From contig JAUIRK010000110.1 in assembly GCA_030549495.1 (NCBI GenBank), positions 1 to 64,000 on the forward strand: DNA of 64,000 nt, in the 5' to 3' direction. Shown piece after piece: positions 40,330-52,822 of this stretch (positions are counted from its first letter, which is position 1; every line of letters starts with the position of its first letter). Both the position numbers and the translations under genes were made by a program. Under the pieces are notes generated by a model, which worked only from the letters and a program-made list of their open reading frames with translations, made no database searches and had not been told where the DNA came from. This DNA comes from Nectonema munidae (taxonomy: Eukaryota; Nematomorpha; Nectonematoida; Nectonematidae).

Positions 40330-40612
40330 ATGTCTCAATATTTACTGAACTGCTGGGCGGCTACTTTTAGCTTATTTTCGAGGTGTTTATCTGACGGACT
40401 TGATCTTGTTTTGCATTTTTCGTATTTCATTTTCGCAAACAGCAGCTCACATTTATAAGTACTCCCAAATAGTCACCTTTTTTTCTTGCAAAATTTATGA
40501 TTTTGGAGAAAGTGTTTTTAATAAAAGGTCTGTGCTGGCCGGTTGAAAAGCCTTCGCGGGCCTGATTTGGCGAGCGGGCAACAGGTTGCTCATGCATGGA
40601 TTAAAGGATAAA
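40330..40612 (-). pseudogene. Remnant of a ZBED5/GTF2IRD2-like hAT, C-terminal end
   Basis: The minus strand at about 40465-40335 reads TYKCELLFAKMKYEKCKTRS and then SDKHLENKLKVA, matching the family C-terminus (CEQxFSKMKxxKSKxRSxLSDxHLxxxL). To its right, GGCCGGTTGAAAAGCC and GGGCAACAGGTTGCTCATG (40535-40608) look like the subterminal region of such elements. The intervening protein is missing, so this is an internally deleted relic. Confidence 0.6.
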
Positions 40613-40794
40613 CTTGTCATATTTCAATAAGTCTCACACTACTGAATTTTTATCATTGATTTTATCAAAGAAAATTTATATTTACAATTTCATTCCTCAA
40701 AAAATGTATACAAAGATTGATCTGCATTTTATGTTTTAATTTAATAAAGAATAAAAGATCTAATAAAATTTTTTCATTTTATTTCGTTTAATGT

Positions 40795-40900
40795 TGTCTT
40801 CTTGCAACTCTCGATTCTTTCGCGTCTTTCAAAAAGACCAAATAAAATTGCAAAAAGGCTAAATATAATTGAAAAAAAGGAATTTCAAACATTGAGTGTA
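40795..40900. repeat. Short 21-bp-module repeat
   Basis: AAAGACCAAATAAAATTGC then AAAAAGGCTAAATATAATTG, with inverted-type modules just upstream (TTGCAACTCTCGATTC, CGCGTCTTT). The spacing is 21 bp. It is a diverged relative of the repeats at 8795, 19515 and 21512. Confidence 0.45.
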
Positions 40901-40949
40901 AAAATTGAAAAAAAACAAGACAAAATAAGACAAGATTAAGTATACGAAA

Positions 40950-41800
40950 AACAAGTTGTGTACATAACGCAATTTATATTTTTGAACGTTAAGATACAGT
41001 CCTTGAAAATAATTGATTTTTGTTAATTTTTGAATTTAAAAATGCCGAATCAATGAAGTAAATTAAATTAATAATGAGCAGGTGGCATAACTTCATCCTC
41101 CTATCCTTATTCATTCGCAGTTTTTCTCATCAATAACCTATATTTTTGCCTTTCCAATCCTTTAATTAGCCAGATAATAATTATTTATTTCAAAATTCTC
41201 TCTAAGTTTTAACTTACCAAATACATCTTTTGTTTTGGATGTGTAAGATAAAAAACACCTTTATTTTCATTGGTCCACATAGAATATTTTTTCTAACAGG
41301 TTTCTAATCAATAAATTAAAAAATTTTGGTATCAGTAAAGCGATAACTATCAACCATTTTTAATGACACTAATTTTTTTTATTGATTTAGACTTTTGAAT
41401 TCTTAAATTTTGATTCATTCCTTGTTATATCAACTTTGACAACTTTATTTTTTAAGTTCTCCTTATAGAGCTTAAGTCTCCATTTTTTCGCTTAATTTTG
41501 TTAAGTTAAGGGTTGGTAAGTAGAGTTACTGAAGAAATATTTTTGTTTTTTACCATTATACGAATCAAAAAATGTTTTCTACAAAGTTAGAAGAAGCAAA
41601 ATTGTTATCTACAGTTTTATTCATTCCCCAAATAAAAAGGCTTCTGATAACTGTAAAACAATTTATTCTCGAGTTGTTTTATAGAAATTGAGGTTTGAAG
41701 GAAAACTACTTTTTTCCAAAGTAGACAAAGCTGTTGAAAACATACTTTCCTCCAGCACTGGAAAGTAAATAAATTTTCCAGACTTAATTCGAATATATTG
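40950..41800. other. No gene seen
   Basis: AT-rich; nothing recognised. Confidence 0.6.
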
Positions 41801-41806
41801 TCTAAG

Positions 41807-41855
41807 CAGGGATTTCTAACCGGTGGCCGGGCCACATTGGCACCAGGCCATAATC
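41807..41855. mobile_element. hAT-type left terminus
   Basis: Starts CAGGGATTTCTAACCGGTGG and continues GCCGGGCCACATTGGCACC, resembling ZBED-type hAT ends (usual form CAGGGGTTCTCAACCGGTGG). No right partner or transposase was tied to it, though a hAT fragment lies at 43278. Confidence 0.55.
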
Positions 41856-43277
41856 TTTTTATATTTTTATCCTCACTTGAATCATGATTTCTTAGACTCG
41901 TGTTTCAAATAGTAATTGCTAGGTAAAGAGATTACGGTATGCGACAAACATGGAATTTGAGAATAGACAGAAGTAATTTATGTTTCTTTTGCAAAAACAT
42001 TTTAATTGTGTTGAACGTGTTCTTGCTTTGGTATTCAAAAAGACTGATTTAAAATAACTGAAGGCAGAAAAATTTAAATGTTTTGTTTGATTTAGTTTTT
42101 GTCTCATTCTTCCTTCAATATAATCGAAGGTATAATAATTTTAAAATGTTTGGAAAGTTTTTTATGAATTCAAAATGTAGAATAAAATTAAAGCAATTTT
42201 TCAACTTGGAATTCAAAGATATTACCTACCATTCTCTTTGTAATCCTTGTTCATTTGAACAGAATATTTAAAAAAACTATTCGGATAATAAAATTCTCAG
42301 TGTTGCGAAAAAGGAATGATTTTGATGTAAACTTTTAGCGAGATAGCATAATATTATTGAAATATTATTGAATACAACTCAAACATTTAACCAAAACGTG
42401 AAATGCTAATTATTTTCATTAAAAAATGTTAATCATTTTTTCTTTTCTGCGTTCAAAGGTGAAAAGAGAAGAAGAAAAATTTTGAGGAAATTTTTTTATA
42501 AGAATAATGAAGGATTCGGCTTAACGAGAGTTGGCAATAAATTCCAAAAGAAAAGTTTTGTCAGAAATCATTTAATAAATTTTGTCTGAATAAACTTTTG
42601 TATTAAAATTCTTCATTTTAAAGTTTAAAAAAAAATAACCATATAGTTGTGGACCAGTGGAGGAAGTTAGGGTGTGAAAAAAGTTTATTATAGAAAAATG
42701 GTGGACTTTTTTCATTCAGTTTGAGGAAAATAGAATTTCCACCGAATTTCTTTGCGTTTATAATCTTCGAATATGAAAAATGTTAGAATTTGAACAAATC
42801 TTTGTCCGCATTTCGTTGTTTTAAATTTTGCACTTACCAGTTGTCGATTTGTAGTGAGCAGGGCAACTCCTACAACAATCAGAAGTTCACAAAATTCAGT
42901 TTGCAACTTTCATAAATTTTTTCCTTTTGAGTTGTATTTTGCCATCTCTCATTTTGCGTAAACATTTGTGTACATTACACGAGATTAAAATATTTTTATA
43001 CAAAATTACAATGGAGCATCTTTCTCCAAAGATTTCTTATTCATTCTAAAAGATTCTTCTTGAAAAGGTAACAAATGCACTTTTTCCTTTTGGAATTAAA
43101 AAATTGCTACAGTCCATCATTTACCTTGTTTAGGTGTAAAAAATAATAATCTTTTGCTTGATGGAAGTACAAAAATTTCAAAAAATATCTTCACCGTTAA
43201 TAGAATCATATCATCTTCCCTTTCAAAAAAGTTTCAATATCATCAAAACTTTCTGGAAGTTTTTTTTCAAAATTAAT

Positions 43278-43370
43278 TCAAAGTCATCATCACTATCACT
43301 GCAGATGTCTGGATAGATTATAGTCAAAGCTATGTCTTTGGTGAATCTTTTACGAGATATGTGCGTTAGC
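43278..43370 (+). pseudogene. Small hAT transposase fragment
   Basis: Translation reads FKVIITITADVWIDYSQSY followed by VFGESFTRYV. The TADVWTD...SY motif marks the first catalytic acid of hAT transposases. Only this block is clear; surrounding sequence (43090-43450) is too decayed to follow. Confidence 0.55.
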
Positions 43371-43459
43371 AAAAAGATAAACACGAAACAAAAATAAAGA
43401 GCTCATCAATAGGTGTGCATCTTATTAATGATTTATCATGCAGAGAAAAGTTTAATACA

Positions 43460-44325
43460 TCTTGCTTCAAGATTCTTTTCCACTCTACGTCGTCTAGTTT
43501 TCTGTTGAAAATGGCTGAATGTTTTTAGGTAAAAAATTATCTCCAAGTTTATAAAAAAACAAAAAGACCTCTATATTTATTTTTTGTTTAATTTTTATTT
43601 TTTAATTTTATGCAAATTAGTGATTTAGATATATAGTTAATTAAGTAGCTTGTTAGAATACTTTTTAGTAAAATAATTTTTTTATATAAAGCCATTAGTC
43701 AATTTACGGCATTATATTAATTAAAAGATATTGTAAAAAAGTATATAAAAAAGTAAGCATGCGCCATATACTTTAGTGCGGGGAGAAGTGTGTTCAGTCA
43801 GTCTTCTAATATGCAGCAGCAAGATCGATCATCCAGTTCTTACGAAAATCTCTATTTCGTTTACATTGGATGCAGTATACAAATTGCAAAAATTGAAGAG
43901 CTCTTCATTTCTGCCTAAGAAATGCAGTTTTGTTTGAATAGAGAAAGAGCGTTCACCAAATTTGAAGCATTTTGTGCAAAACAAAGTCCTTGACACGTGT
44001 GCAAACAAACGCTAAAGCAAACACTGAGCCAAATTTCAATGAGCTTTTTCTTCAGTCTTGAGCAATATGTAATGTATGTATGTAGTCCTATTTCTCAAAT
44101 TATTTTTATTATTTTTATCATCATCATCATCGTATGTGATGAATACGATGGATAGGGCGAGTTAGACAAGCACCTACACACACACGCCAAAGTCCTATGA
44201 GAACACGAAATGTCCACTTAAGGCATTCTCCTTGTTCTCTATGAGAAAGCAGCTTTCGCAATAAATTGCGGCAGTTAAGAGTAGTTTATTATTCTACACT
44301 TGTGAATTATAAGATTTGGTAGTTG
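43460..44325. other. No recognisable gene
   Basis: AT-rich until about 43760, then a stretch of balanced composition (43760-44280) with a CAT run at 44119-44131 and a CACACACACG run. No coding frame is supported. Confidence 0.5.
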
Positions 44326-44329
44326 TTAA

Positions 44330-45272
44330 AACAAATTTATCAGAAACAAATTGCGTTCTAAGAGCGTTTTGATCAAATATGCAAAATCTATAAGGTCTCA
44401 TTGCGTTAAAACTTTCCACAAAACCTTCAATGAAAGATTATCACTAATAACGGCACTAAAAGTACCATAAAATTGGAATTTTCCATATTTTGTTTGAAAC
44501 TCTTCAAGAAGTTTAACGGCTCTAAAATTTTTTCTAATCCGGTTACATTAACAAGACTTGACGTGCACAAAATTAAAGGCTGAATAATACACAACTGAGA
44601 TCCAAACTAAGGAGGAATGTTGGCCAAAAATCATATAAAATCAACTCACTTTAACTTTTTTACTTTTGTCCCTATTGGATATTTCGTCATAGAACGAAAG
44701 TATTTCTAACCAATGACTTATTAAACAAAACATTATTTTGGCAAAATTTACCATCACAAAATCTCTCTCAATAAGTTAACTTTTGCGAAGATAACACAAA
44801 GTTTAAAATATCCTATATGAAAAATATTTTTCAATACTTCTAAAATTGGTACATATTGGAATCTACATTTATTAGTGGAACTTGAATATTGACTCAATAA
44901 AAGTCGACAGGCGAAATAAGCCTCAAATTAGATTTTATAAAGGAATTTAACATGTAATCAGACTTTAACAAATTAAAGGAATGCTTTAACATAGAAACAC
45001 CATTAAAAATCTCATCAATTTGATTTTAGATAGGGGATATTTCTTGGTTTTCTATTATTATTGAAATTTTGAAATGAAAAGATTTCATTCTCTTTGTTAC
45101 ATTGAAAAATCTGCTGAGTAAAATCTTTACTTGATTTTTCCAAAATATCAAAGTTACTAAAAGGCTTTCTTTTTATATGTTTAAGATATGAATTAATATT
45201 ATGATAAGACATTGAACAGTTTATAAATAAACATTTAATTGAAAAATTAGATTCATTCTCATGAATCAACAT
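44330..45272 (-). pseudogene. Degraded transposon-like coding region with zinc-finger-like start
   Basis: The minus strand opens at 45272 with MLIHENESNFSIKCLFINCS and SYLKHIKRK, a C2H2-like finger with the last ligand missing. Much further on, at 44520-44380, it reads LLEEFQTKYGKFQFYGTFS and AVISDNLSLK. This order (finger, then a long protein with GTFSAVISDNL) resembles uncharacterised transposon-associated proteins of invertebrates as I recall them, but I cannot name the family. Many frame changes are present. Confidence 0.35.
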
Positions 45273-45439
45273 AATGTTTTATTAACCCTATTAGCCTTCG
45301 CAAAAAAATTAATTGTACAAAATTGGCTGAATTATATCCCTTCAAATTTCACGATTTTTATTAAAATCGCTAAATCAGATTGATCAAATAATAATAACTA
45401 TTTTTGATTGATCAAAAATATAACTAATAATCCTTCACA

Positions 45440-46098
45440 TTTTACAGGCCATGCTGTTCATTTCTGAACTCATTTTTTACATTTATGGTTTGAAAATACC
45501 TATAAGTGTTAATCAGATTTGTGGTTTACTTCTAAAAATTGTCTCCAAAAACTTTCATTCAAATTTTACATAAAATATATGTTTTATACTAAATCGGCCA
45601 TGTTGGTTTCATTTCTGAACTCTGTTTTTGCATTTAGAGGTTTTAAAATATCTGTCAGTGTCAATCAAATTTGTGGTTTACTTCTAAAAACTATCTCCAA
45701 AAATATTCTCTCTAATTTTACATGAAATATATGTTTTTATACCAAATCGATCATCTGGTTTCATTTCTGAAATGAGTTTTTGCATTTAGAGGTTTTAAAA
45801 TGTCTAAAAGTGTCAATCAAATGTTCGATTTACGTCTAATGTCTACAGAAATATTTTTGAAATTTAAATAAAATATCTGTTTTTATACCAAATGGAGGAT
45901 GTTGGTTTCATTTTTGAACTCAGCTTTGCTATTTATGGTTTTAAAATATCTAAAAGCTTCAATCAGATTTGCGGTTTACTTCTTGAATCTAGATACTGAC
46001 TTCAAAAATATTTTCAAAAAAATAAAATATCTCTTTCAAATTAAATATCTGTTTTTATACCAAATTGACTATGCTTATTTTATTTCTACCATGTTACA
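45440..46098. repeat. Tandem array of about 150-bp units, about 4.5 copies
   Basis: Successive units start at about 45450, 45599, 45752, 45898 and 46069, marked by variants of CATGTTGGTTTCATTTCTGA followed by GGTTTTAAAATATCTAAAAG and TGTTTTTATACCAAAT. Unit lengths are about 149, 153, 146 and 171 bp. Units differ at many positions, so the array is old. A solitary diverged unit lies at 52985-53150 in the Sox gene intron. Small open frames over the array are coincidental. Confidence 0.9.
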
Positions 46099-46890
46099 AT
46101 GAAGGAAGTGGTGTAATGATCTAATATTGGATGCTTCAAAAAAGATTTTGACCGTGAAAAAGAAGTTCTTCTTTTACAAATGAAAAATATTTAAATCTAT
46201 AGCTTATCATCTAGGATTACAATTATCATTTGACTAAGATGGGTAGGAAATCTGAAAATTTAAAGTAGGTCAGAGTTATTCAAAATGGCACAGATGCCAA
46301 TATGTGAGAATTTAGTCACTATCAAGATATTTTTAATTTAAATTGAATTTGTCCATCTTTTTCCTTTTGCGTGAAAGAGAGAATCATTTAGATGAAGAAC
46401 GTGAACAACTTTTTGTAATTGAAGAATGAACATCACGAATGATTTCATCAGAAAAAAAATTAAAAGAATTTGTAGCCAAAATTTCCTATCGAGATTCCTA
46501 ATTTACTGACAAATGAAATATTTTTAGTAAATTAAACACCTAAAGTTGGTTTATTAAATAAATTAAGAAAATAATTACCAGAGAAATACTGTAAGTAGAA
46601 GTTATTTTGAAGAGAGGTTTTCGATTTTTTTGAAATTTAATAAAAATTGAACACCATCGTTAAATTCTACATAATGAATAAAAAATTTTATTTTGACATG
46701 GGCTGTCATATTTAAATTAATTTTTGTCAGGTTTGACTGATTTTCATAAAAAAAAAAAAAGGAATTTCACCAGTAAACACATCGTACTTGAAAATGGGTA
46801 TATATGTTCACCCTAGCTCTCATACAAACCCATAGAATTTATACATTTGTAAAGCATTTTTAAATTTATTTATTGTTTCGCTTCCATTTT
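46099..46890. other. No gene seen
   Basis: AT-rich, no recognised element. At 46877-46893 there is a good pyrimidine-rich acceptor (CCATTTTTCAG) followed by an open frame to about 47022, but no usable donor follows, so no exon is called. Confidence 0.5.
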
Positions 46891-47058
46891 TCAGGGCTCA
46901 ATTATCGGGCAGAATTATGCAGGCTCGATTATTGTGGAGCCGAAAAATCTTTCTCAATTTTTTGGTCCATCAGTCAAAACAATTCCACCAATCGTGGACT
47001 TAATATTCTTTTCAAATTATGAATAAAAGAGAAACATACTATTTAATAAACATTTTAG

Positions 47059-47417
47059 AATTATTAATGGAAGGTAAAGAAACTGCTCAATACTTTTTTG
47101 AACAGAATGTGATGGAAGAAAATGCCAAAATTTTGAATCAAAATTTCATACCTGCATCTGTGTCAAACAAACTCCCTCTATTTAACTCGTCTTCCGCAAT
47201 TAACTCTGCATATTCCCAACTCATTCCCAAAATTCAGGCATTTAAAGGAGGCGTCCAATTGAAGATTGATTCGAATGAAAGCATCGCTGTGATCAGCGAG
47301 AACACTCTTCAAAAAATTTTTGTCCAATCACAGAGTGTGGAACGCATAGACATGCACATATCCATGATAATCAACCAATTGAAAAGCATTAAATCTGCTT
47401 ACCTAGAAGAAAAGAAG
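47059..47417 (+). CDS. Candidate upstream exon of the Sox gene
   Basis: A 119-codon open stretch bounded by an acceptor-like CATTTTAG at 47051-47058 and a donor AAG|GTAACC at 47418. It reads LLMEGKETAQYFFEQN at the start and INQLKSIKSAYLEEKK at the end. The donor is phase 0, which fits the acceptor of the next Sox exon at 51382; joined, the end would continue into EKLYADIITSEESRR, giving a charged helix-like run. Codon use and base composition are more gene-like than the surroundings. Against it: no glutamine-rich coiled coil of the SoxD type is present, and the first intron phase (1) has no confirmed upstream partner. If it is not spliced to Sox, an ATG at 47019 would open it as a separate small gene. 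Confidence 0.4.
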
Positions 47418-47614
47418 GTAACCCAATTTATTTTTTTTCTTGTGTATATATGTTAATGTTTCAGAATATTTATTAACAAAATAGTTTTATAACTTACAAG
47501 CTTTTACCGAAGATAAAACACACGCATAATTTTTTGGATAAATTTTAGCTAATACTTTTGTAAAAGGGACTAGGCACAAAGAACAAACGAACCATCCAAA
47601 TCATTTGTTATTAG

Positions 47615-49455
47615 CTAGGGCGGTTAAAAGTCAATAAAGTCAACTTTTTAGATTTAACTGCACAATTATATAGATTTACGATGTAACACAAATCTCCAGT
47701 TTTATATACTTTTTTTCGTATTTTTTATGTCAATTAAAGTCAACTTTTTTATGTTGGGTCAACTTTTTTCCATATGGTCAATTTTTTTTGTTAGGTCAAT
47801 TTTTGAATTTGACGATATTTGATATAATAAAACTTTAACATAATAGATACGAGCGAGAAAAAGAGAACCAGTGAGAAAAGAGAGACAACGAGAGAAAGAG
47901 AGATAAATGGCAACATATGTTGCATTATGCAATTTGCATTCTTTGATACAAGTTTTTAAATTGATTGTTTGTTTTTCACTCCAACTTTCATATTTTTGTT
48001 ATGCCAAAGGTTGCTTCTTCCAAAATTTCAAAGATTCTTCAAATTGTTGATCCGTTTCCTAGAGAATTTATCTTATCCTCGAACAAAGAACTTTTTTGTA
48101 TACTATGTTCAACAACTGTAAATTACGAAAAAAAAAATTTTTTTGAAAAACACAGAAGTACTAAAAAGCATCAAATGCATTGAACTCTTTACCAAGTACT
48201 TCAAATATATTGAAATATTCCGAAAAAATTGATAAAAACTTCACAAAAAAGTTAGTCAAATGTTTTTTGGAATCTAATATACCCCTACACAAGTTGGGAC
48301 ACTCAAGTTTAATGAAGTTTTTCAAAGATTTGGGGTACACATTACCATCAATTTCAACTAGTAGGCTTATTGTCGATGAACTTGCAGATGAAAGTTTTTC
48401 TAAAATAAAATTAAAAATTGCTAATAAAAAGGTTTTCTTAATGATGGATGAAACAGATGTGTATGGCGAATCTTTCATTAATGTTCTTATTGGCACTTTA
48501 GATTAACCAAATAAGGTGTATGCAGTGAAGACAAAGTTTATTGATGTCTCAATTAATTCGCAAAGGGTGATCTTTGTTCTTGACGACTTAATTAAGCAGC
48601 TAGATATGAATAGAGAAGATTTTTGCTTATTTTCAAGCGATGCTGCCAAAGATAATATTTCTGCAGGTAAACAACTGAAGGTTCTATACCCTAATATGTT
48701 TCACGTCACATGCTCTGCCCATCTTTTACACAATTGTGCATTAAAAGTAAAGGCACATTTTAAAGAAGTTGATGAAGTGATTGCTTCTGTTAAAGCAGCC
48801 ACAATCAAGAAAAGAAAAATTCAAATCGATCGGCTATCCTCCTCATCCAATTGTTACAAGATGGGGAAGTTAAAAGCAGCATTGTACTACTATACAAATT
48901 TAAATAAAGTAAAGGAAATAGTTGAGACTTTTGATGAAGAAGAAGGAATTTTAGTAAGAAGAGTAAAAGAAGCAGTTAATAAAGAAAGTTTAATAAAGGA
49001 CTTGATTAGTATCAAAAGAAGTTATGGACAACTGATTGAGATGATCGAAAAACAGAAAGTTTAAATTTAAAGGCATTTGAAATGTATGAAAATTTACATT
49101 TTGAAGATGAATGTGATATAAAAACTTATTTCGATAGAAGAATAAATTCAAACGATCTAGTTCAAATAAAGAAGATGGATGATAAAAGTGTGTCTCCATC
49201 TTTATGATCTCCTTCAAAATTGTCAAGCTACAACAGTAGCTGTAGAGGGATCTTTTTCCATGCTTAAAAAACTTATGTCCAAAGACAGAAATTTTTCGAA
49301 GGAGAACATTTTCAAGTATTTCATGTTATATTATAACAGCAATTGTTAGTTCATTTCAATAAATTTTTAGGTTAACTTTTTTTTCTAAAAGTTAATTTTT
49401 TTACATTGATTTGTCAATTTTTCAGAATTTTTAGGGCAATTTTTGTTGCCCCTAG
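47615..49455 (+). mobile_element. CGGBP1-like hAT transposon
   Basis: A 1.84-kb unit with imperfect inverted ends CTAGGGCGGTTAAAA and (reverse complement of the right end) CTAGGGGCAACAAAAA. Flanks TGTTATTA on the left and ACTTATTA on the right match at 6 of 8, consistent with a mutated 8-bp duplication. Inside both ends lie repeated GTCAACTTTTTT-like motifs, at least five on the left (47635-47815) and about four on the right (49365-49450), all in the same orientation. It lies upstream of the firm Sox exons. Confidence 0.6.
48001..49340 (+). pseudogene. CGGBP1-like hAT transposase (broken)
   Basis: The start chosen is the ATG at 48001 (MPKVASSKISKILQIVDPFP). The N-terminus has a finger ELFCILCSTTVNYEKKNFFE then KHRSTKKHQM, the C-x2-C...H-x5-H pattern of CGGBP1 and related hAT proteins. 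The middle reads KVFLMMDETDVYGESF (first catalytic D in MDET) and LFSSDAAKDNISAG then HVTCSAHLLHNCALKV (second D and the Cys/His block). The tail has VEGSFSMLKKLMSKDRNFSK, the dimerisation-domain signature. The protein is split over at least four frames. Catalytic residues are still readable, so decay is moderate. Confidence 0.75.
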
Positions 49456-51381
49456 ACTTATTACTGATCTTTTAAGAAAAGGAAAATTGGAATGAAATTA
49501 TGAATTTAATTTATATTTTATGAAAATAATTTTGATAAAAAAAATTTCTTCGACTTTTATATAAAATTATTACCAAATAATTTCTTATTAGAAAGAATCA
49601 CAAATAGAAGAGATGAGCAAAAAGTGGGAAAGTGTATAATATAATCGGAAAGAAGAATTCTATTCTCTGTTCCTTGTTTTCTATTCTTTGCATTTAATGT
49701 GTTTATCTGAAGAGGAGGAGAATGCTCGCAAATTAATATTCTTAGAATTTATTTTGACCAAAAGTTTTACTTTTATTTCCTTATTTACATAAAAAATATA
49801 ATGTATAGACATGTTTTTAATTAAATATAGTAACTAACAAATAACTTGAATTTCGAGCGCTATTTTTTACTAGAAAAATCTAACTCACTGGAAGAAAAAA
49901 ATAGTATCACTTACTGTAAGCAAATTAAACAAAAGTTTTCTTTTTTTTCTACAATGTTAGAGTATGTGAATTAGTAACAAACATGAGATGTAATAATTTT
50001 AGGACAGTTAAGTTTACAAATATTTTATAGTTATTTTAAATATAGGTTTTTTTTATCAGTCACGTTTATTTCACAGAGAAGCAATATTAGCAAACATTAC
50101 TAATCAATTTTGTCATTTTGCATAATCACCATACAGTTAGTTATATTTACTTATATAAATGTTTTAATAAAATCATAAATTTCAATTTCGTAAAACGACA
50201 TCTAAATTAGTAAATTATAACAATGTTTTAATAAAATATTCACTAGCATAATGATATTTACTGTTGAGTAATTAAAGTTAAAGTTGAGACTATATTGGAG
50301 AAGTATTGAATTAGGAATTTTTTTTGATAAACAAGGAAAACCAAGCACAATTTAGAGGAAATTGAGAAGCCTCTAAAGTCTAAAGTGAGGAAATTGAGAA
50401 GCCATTCAGTTTATATATAACTTTTATCACTAATATAATGGGCCACCTTCAGCACCAGTTTTTTATTTTTATATATTATTATAAAATTTAATGTCTTCTT
50501 TCCTTTTTACCACCTCTCCCCTCTGCCCGTAATAAAAAAAGTATATTTATTCATTTATTTAATATGATATCATTTTATGTGTTTTTGGGAGAATGAAATC
50601 CATGATTTAAAGAACATTTTATAAAAAATAAAAAAAAATATTCAAAAATAACTTTTCAAAACCTTTGCACATTTTAAATATGATGTCAAAATCTTATTCT
50701 AACTTTGAAATAATACACAACAGCAATTGGAAATGATCTGAGGACTTAATTAGTGATGCGGGCAAAAGTTAGGAACAAGTCATTCTGATTATCTTATATA
50801 AGACTTTAGCATGAAGAGTAATTTTGTATTCTTCAAGTTTCTTCTTATATACGTATGGCTGAAAGCTATTTCTACATTTTCAGTACCAAATTCTGTTGTT
50901 ATACCCGGAATTTTGAACGAAGTTTTGGTTGTCGTTAATCGGTTATTTCATTGCCTTATATATTTAACCGATCCGGTTAATTTTAGAGACATTTTTACTC
51001 CTTAGTTAGATATACATAAGATACAAAAATCGAAAAATCAAAAGCAATTTTATTACAACAACATGAAAATAAAGTTATGAAACGGCGTTTTAAAAAAAGA
51101 TACTAAACTTACACAAGGCATTGTATTACAATAGTTTAAAATGGTTTAAAGGTATTTATAATATACATATGAAATTATTATGATTTGCTAGAGGTTTTGA
51201 GATTTGGAACGACTGGTGAATTAGTCAGCCTTATTCATCGGCTAATTTTAAGCGATTATTCCACGAAACGTTTAGTTATATGCGAATTGATTTGAGTTGA
51301 GAAGCAGGCGTTTAATTTTAGAAAACGAAGGATTAATACGAAATATTTCGGCAGAATTTCTTTTTGATGCGCGAACAAAAG
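49456..51381. other. Intron-like AT-rich stretch upstream of the Sox exon
   Basis: No element or exon recognised. A short direct repeat AGAAGCCTCTAAAGTCTAAA/GAGGAAATTGAGAAGCC occurs near 50355-50405. The open frame at 50811-51005 has no support. Confidence 0.5.
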
Positions 51382-51865
51382 GAGAAGTTGTACGCAGACA
51401 TCATCACAAGTGAAGAGAGCAGACGCATGAAAAGCCCCTTCCCTCCATTCTCAATGCACGAATCGCAAAATCCCATTCATCAATACAACACTCATCTTTC
51501 GCAGCAGCAGCAGCAGCACTCCAGTCCCATCTCCAACATGAACAACGTCTTGCTAGAAGCCAACAAACTCTACTACTATGATTGGTTCATAAAGTTCTGG
51601 CTCTCTTCCTTCAACCAATCAAACTCTAGTCTCCCCAATTACCCACATTCCCCATATGCACTGTTCAATGAGACGACGCATAAAAGGACACTTGAAGAAA
51701 ACGTGGGCCTCGATAAGAGAGAAGGTTTGGTGGGAGAGAAGCAGCATCACGGTGATGATGGCCATAATCAAAATTCACCGCGAAATTCCATAAACCAACC
51801 TGTGCTTCCAAAAAATTGTCTAAAGAGGAGAAAGTCAAGTGTAGAAGAAAAGGTAAAGTGCATTG
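51382..51865 (+). CDS. SoxD-type transcription factor, exon upstream of the HMG box
   Basis: The exon opens after an acceptor AACAAAAG (to 51381) and ends CATTG|GTAAGA at 51865, a strong donor in phase 1. It reads EKLYADIITSEESRR, then a Pro/Ser/Gln-rich stretch with a QQQQQ run, then a basic segment LPKNCLKRRKSSVEEK. The phase-1 end joins exactly to the HMG exon at 53924, restoring a Glu codon. An earlier donor at 51853 (AAG|GTAAAG) would be phase 0 and would not fit that acceptor. In SoxD proteins this region is a linker between the coiled coil and the HMG box and is poorly conserved, so identity rests on the splice fit. If this is the first coding exon, the ATG at 51367 is the likely start. 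Confidence 0.7.
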
Positions 51866-52734
51866 GTAAGAACACATATGATACATATTTTGCCTATTGT
51901 GTCCATCTATGCCCATTTGATTCTCTAGAGTCTAGACACTTGCAAGCACGGTTATTGTGACTAAATACTTAGCGTTTTGTAAAACATTAATGAATCTCTA
52001 TGGATTTCGACCTTCATTAAAGGACCAAATTTTCACAAATACTTATTTTGATGGTTCTGTTTTAAGTAGTATCTTAATTGAAATTTGGCTTTATTTAAAA
52101 GGTATAAAATATTCGTTAATATTTAAGTAAAGTGGTGGCATATTGTAGGTTCATTCCAAATGTGGGTAGGCTACGATGCTTTTTGAGTTCGAAAATACGC
52201 ATCAAAATAAGTAGTATAGTTTCGAAGTTCAGTTTCAATCTTTGTACGTTTTTTTATAGAACCTTTGAGGTGTCAAATTATCAAGTTGAATCTCGTTACT
52301 TGAGTGATATAACATTTCAGGCGACATATTTTAATTATTTTACTCAAAATAAATAACATACAGCAGACAAGTATTTATATATCCCTTGCTCACTTCGTGA
52401 AATAGACAATTTTCCAATCGGCTTTTAACTTTCGGCTTTTTCTGATTGATTCGTAGGGTGTATAAATACGTAGGATTTTAAAACGAAAAGATGGTTTGAT
52501 AGGGGAATTTGTCGCTAAAACATTTATTTTTTTAAATTAGATGAAATATATTGTGAAGTGATGGTAAAATTTCCTAAAATCGATAGCTTCTTCTCTTTAT
52601 ACCTCTTTCAAGGGAATCGAGGCACACCAATCCATGTCAAAAACTGTCAATCAAAATGAAAAGTATAACTTTCAACACATTTTTTAATTTACCTGAGCGT
52701 CAAGGTGAATGCACCTTGCAATTCACAATTGCAC

Positions 52735-52822
52735 CGCTCGTGTCTAAGTTTGGGCAAAGAAGGCGTCATGCTGAATCGAAGCCGAGACCTTGTGGTATCG
52801 AAGCGATGTATCTACCAGCCTT
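52735..52822 (-). mobile_element. tRNA-like SINE segment in the Sox intron
   Basis: On the minus strand GCTGGTAGATACATCGCTTC resembles an A box and CTCGGCTTCGATTCAGC contains a B-box-like GGCTTCGATTC. It continues into a GC-richer body (to about 52735). No acceptor stem is visible. Layout is like the segment at 6156. Confidence 0.35.

Noticed and set aside
46894-47022. Open stretch after a good acceptor (GSIIGQNYAGSIIVEPKN) upstream of the candidate Sox exon
   Set aside because: No acceptable donor follows and it closes at a stop just before the next open frame, so it was not called an exon.
51853-51858. Alternative donor AAG|GTAAAG for the pre-HMG Sox exon
   Set aside because: Its phase 0 does not fit the strong acceptor at 53923, while GTAAGA at 51866 fits exactly.
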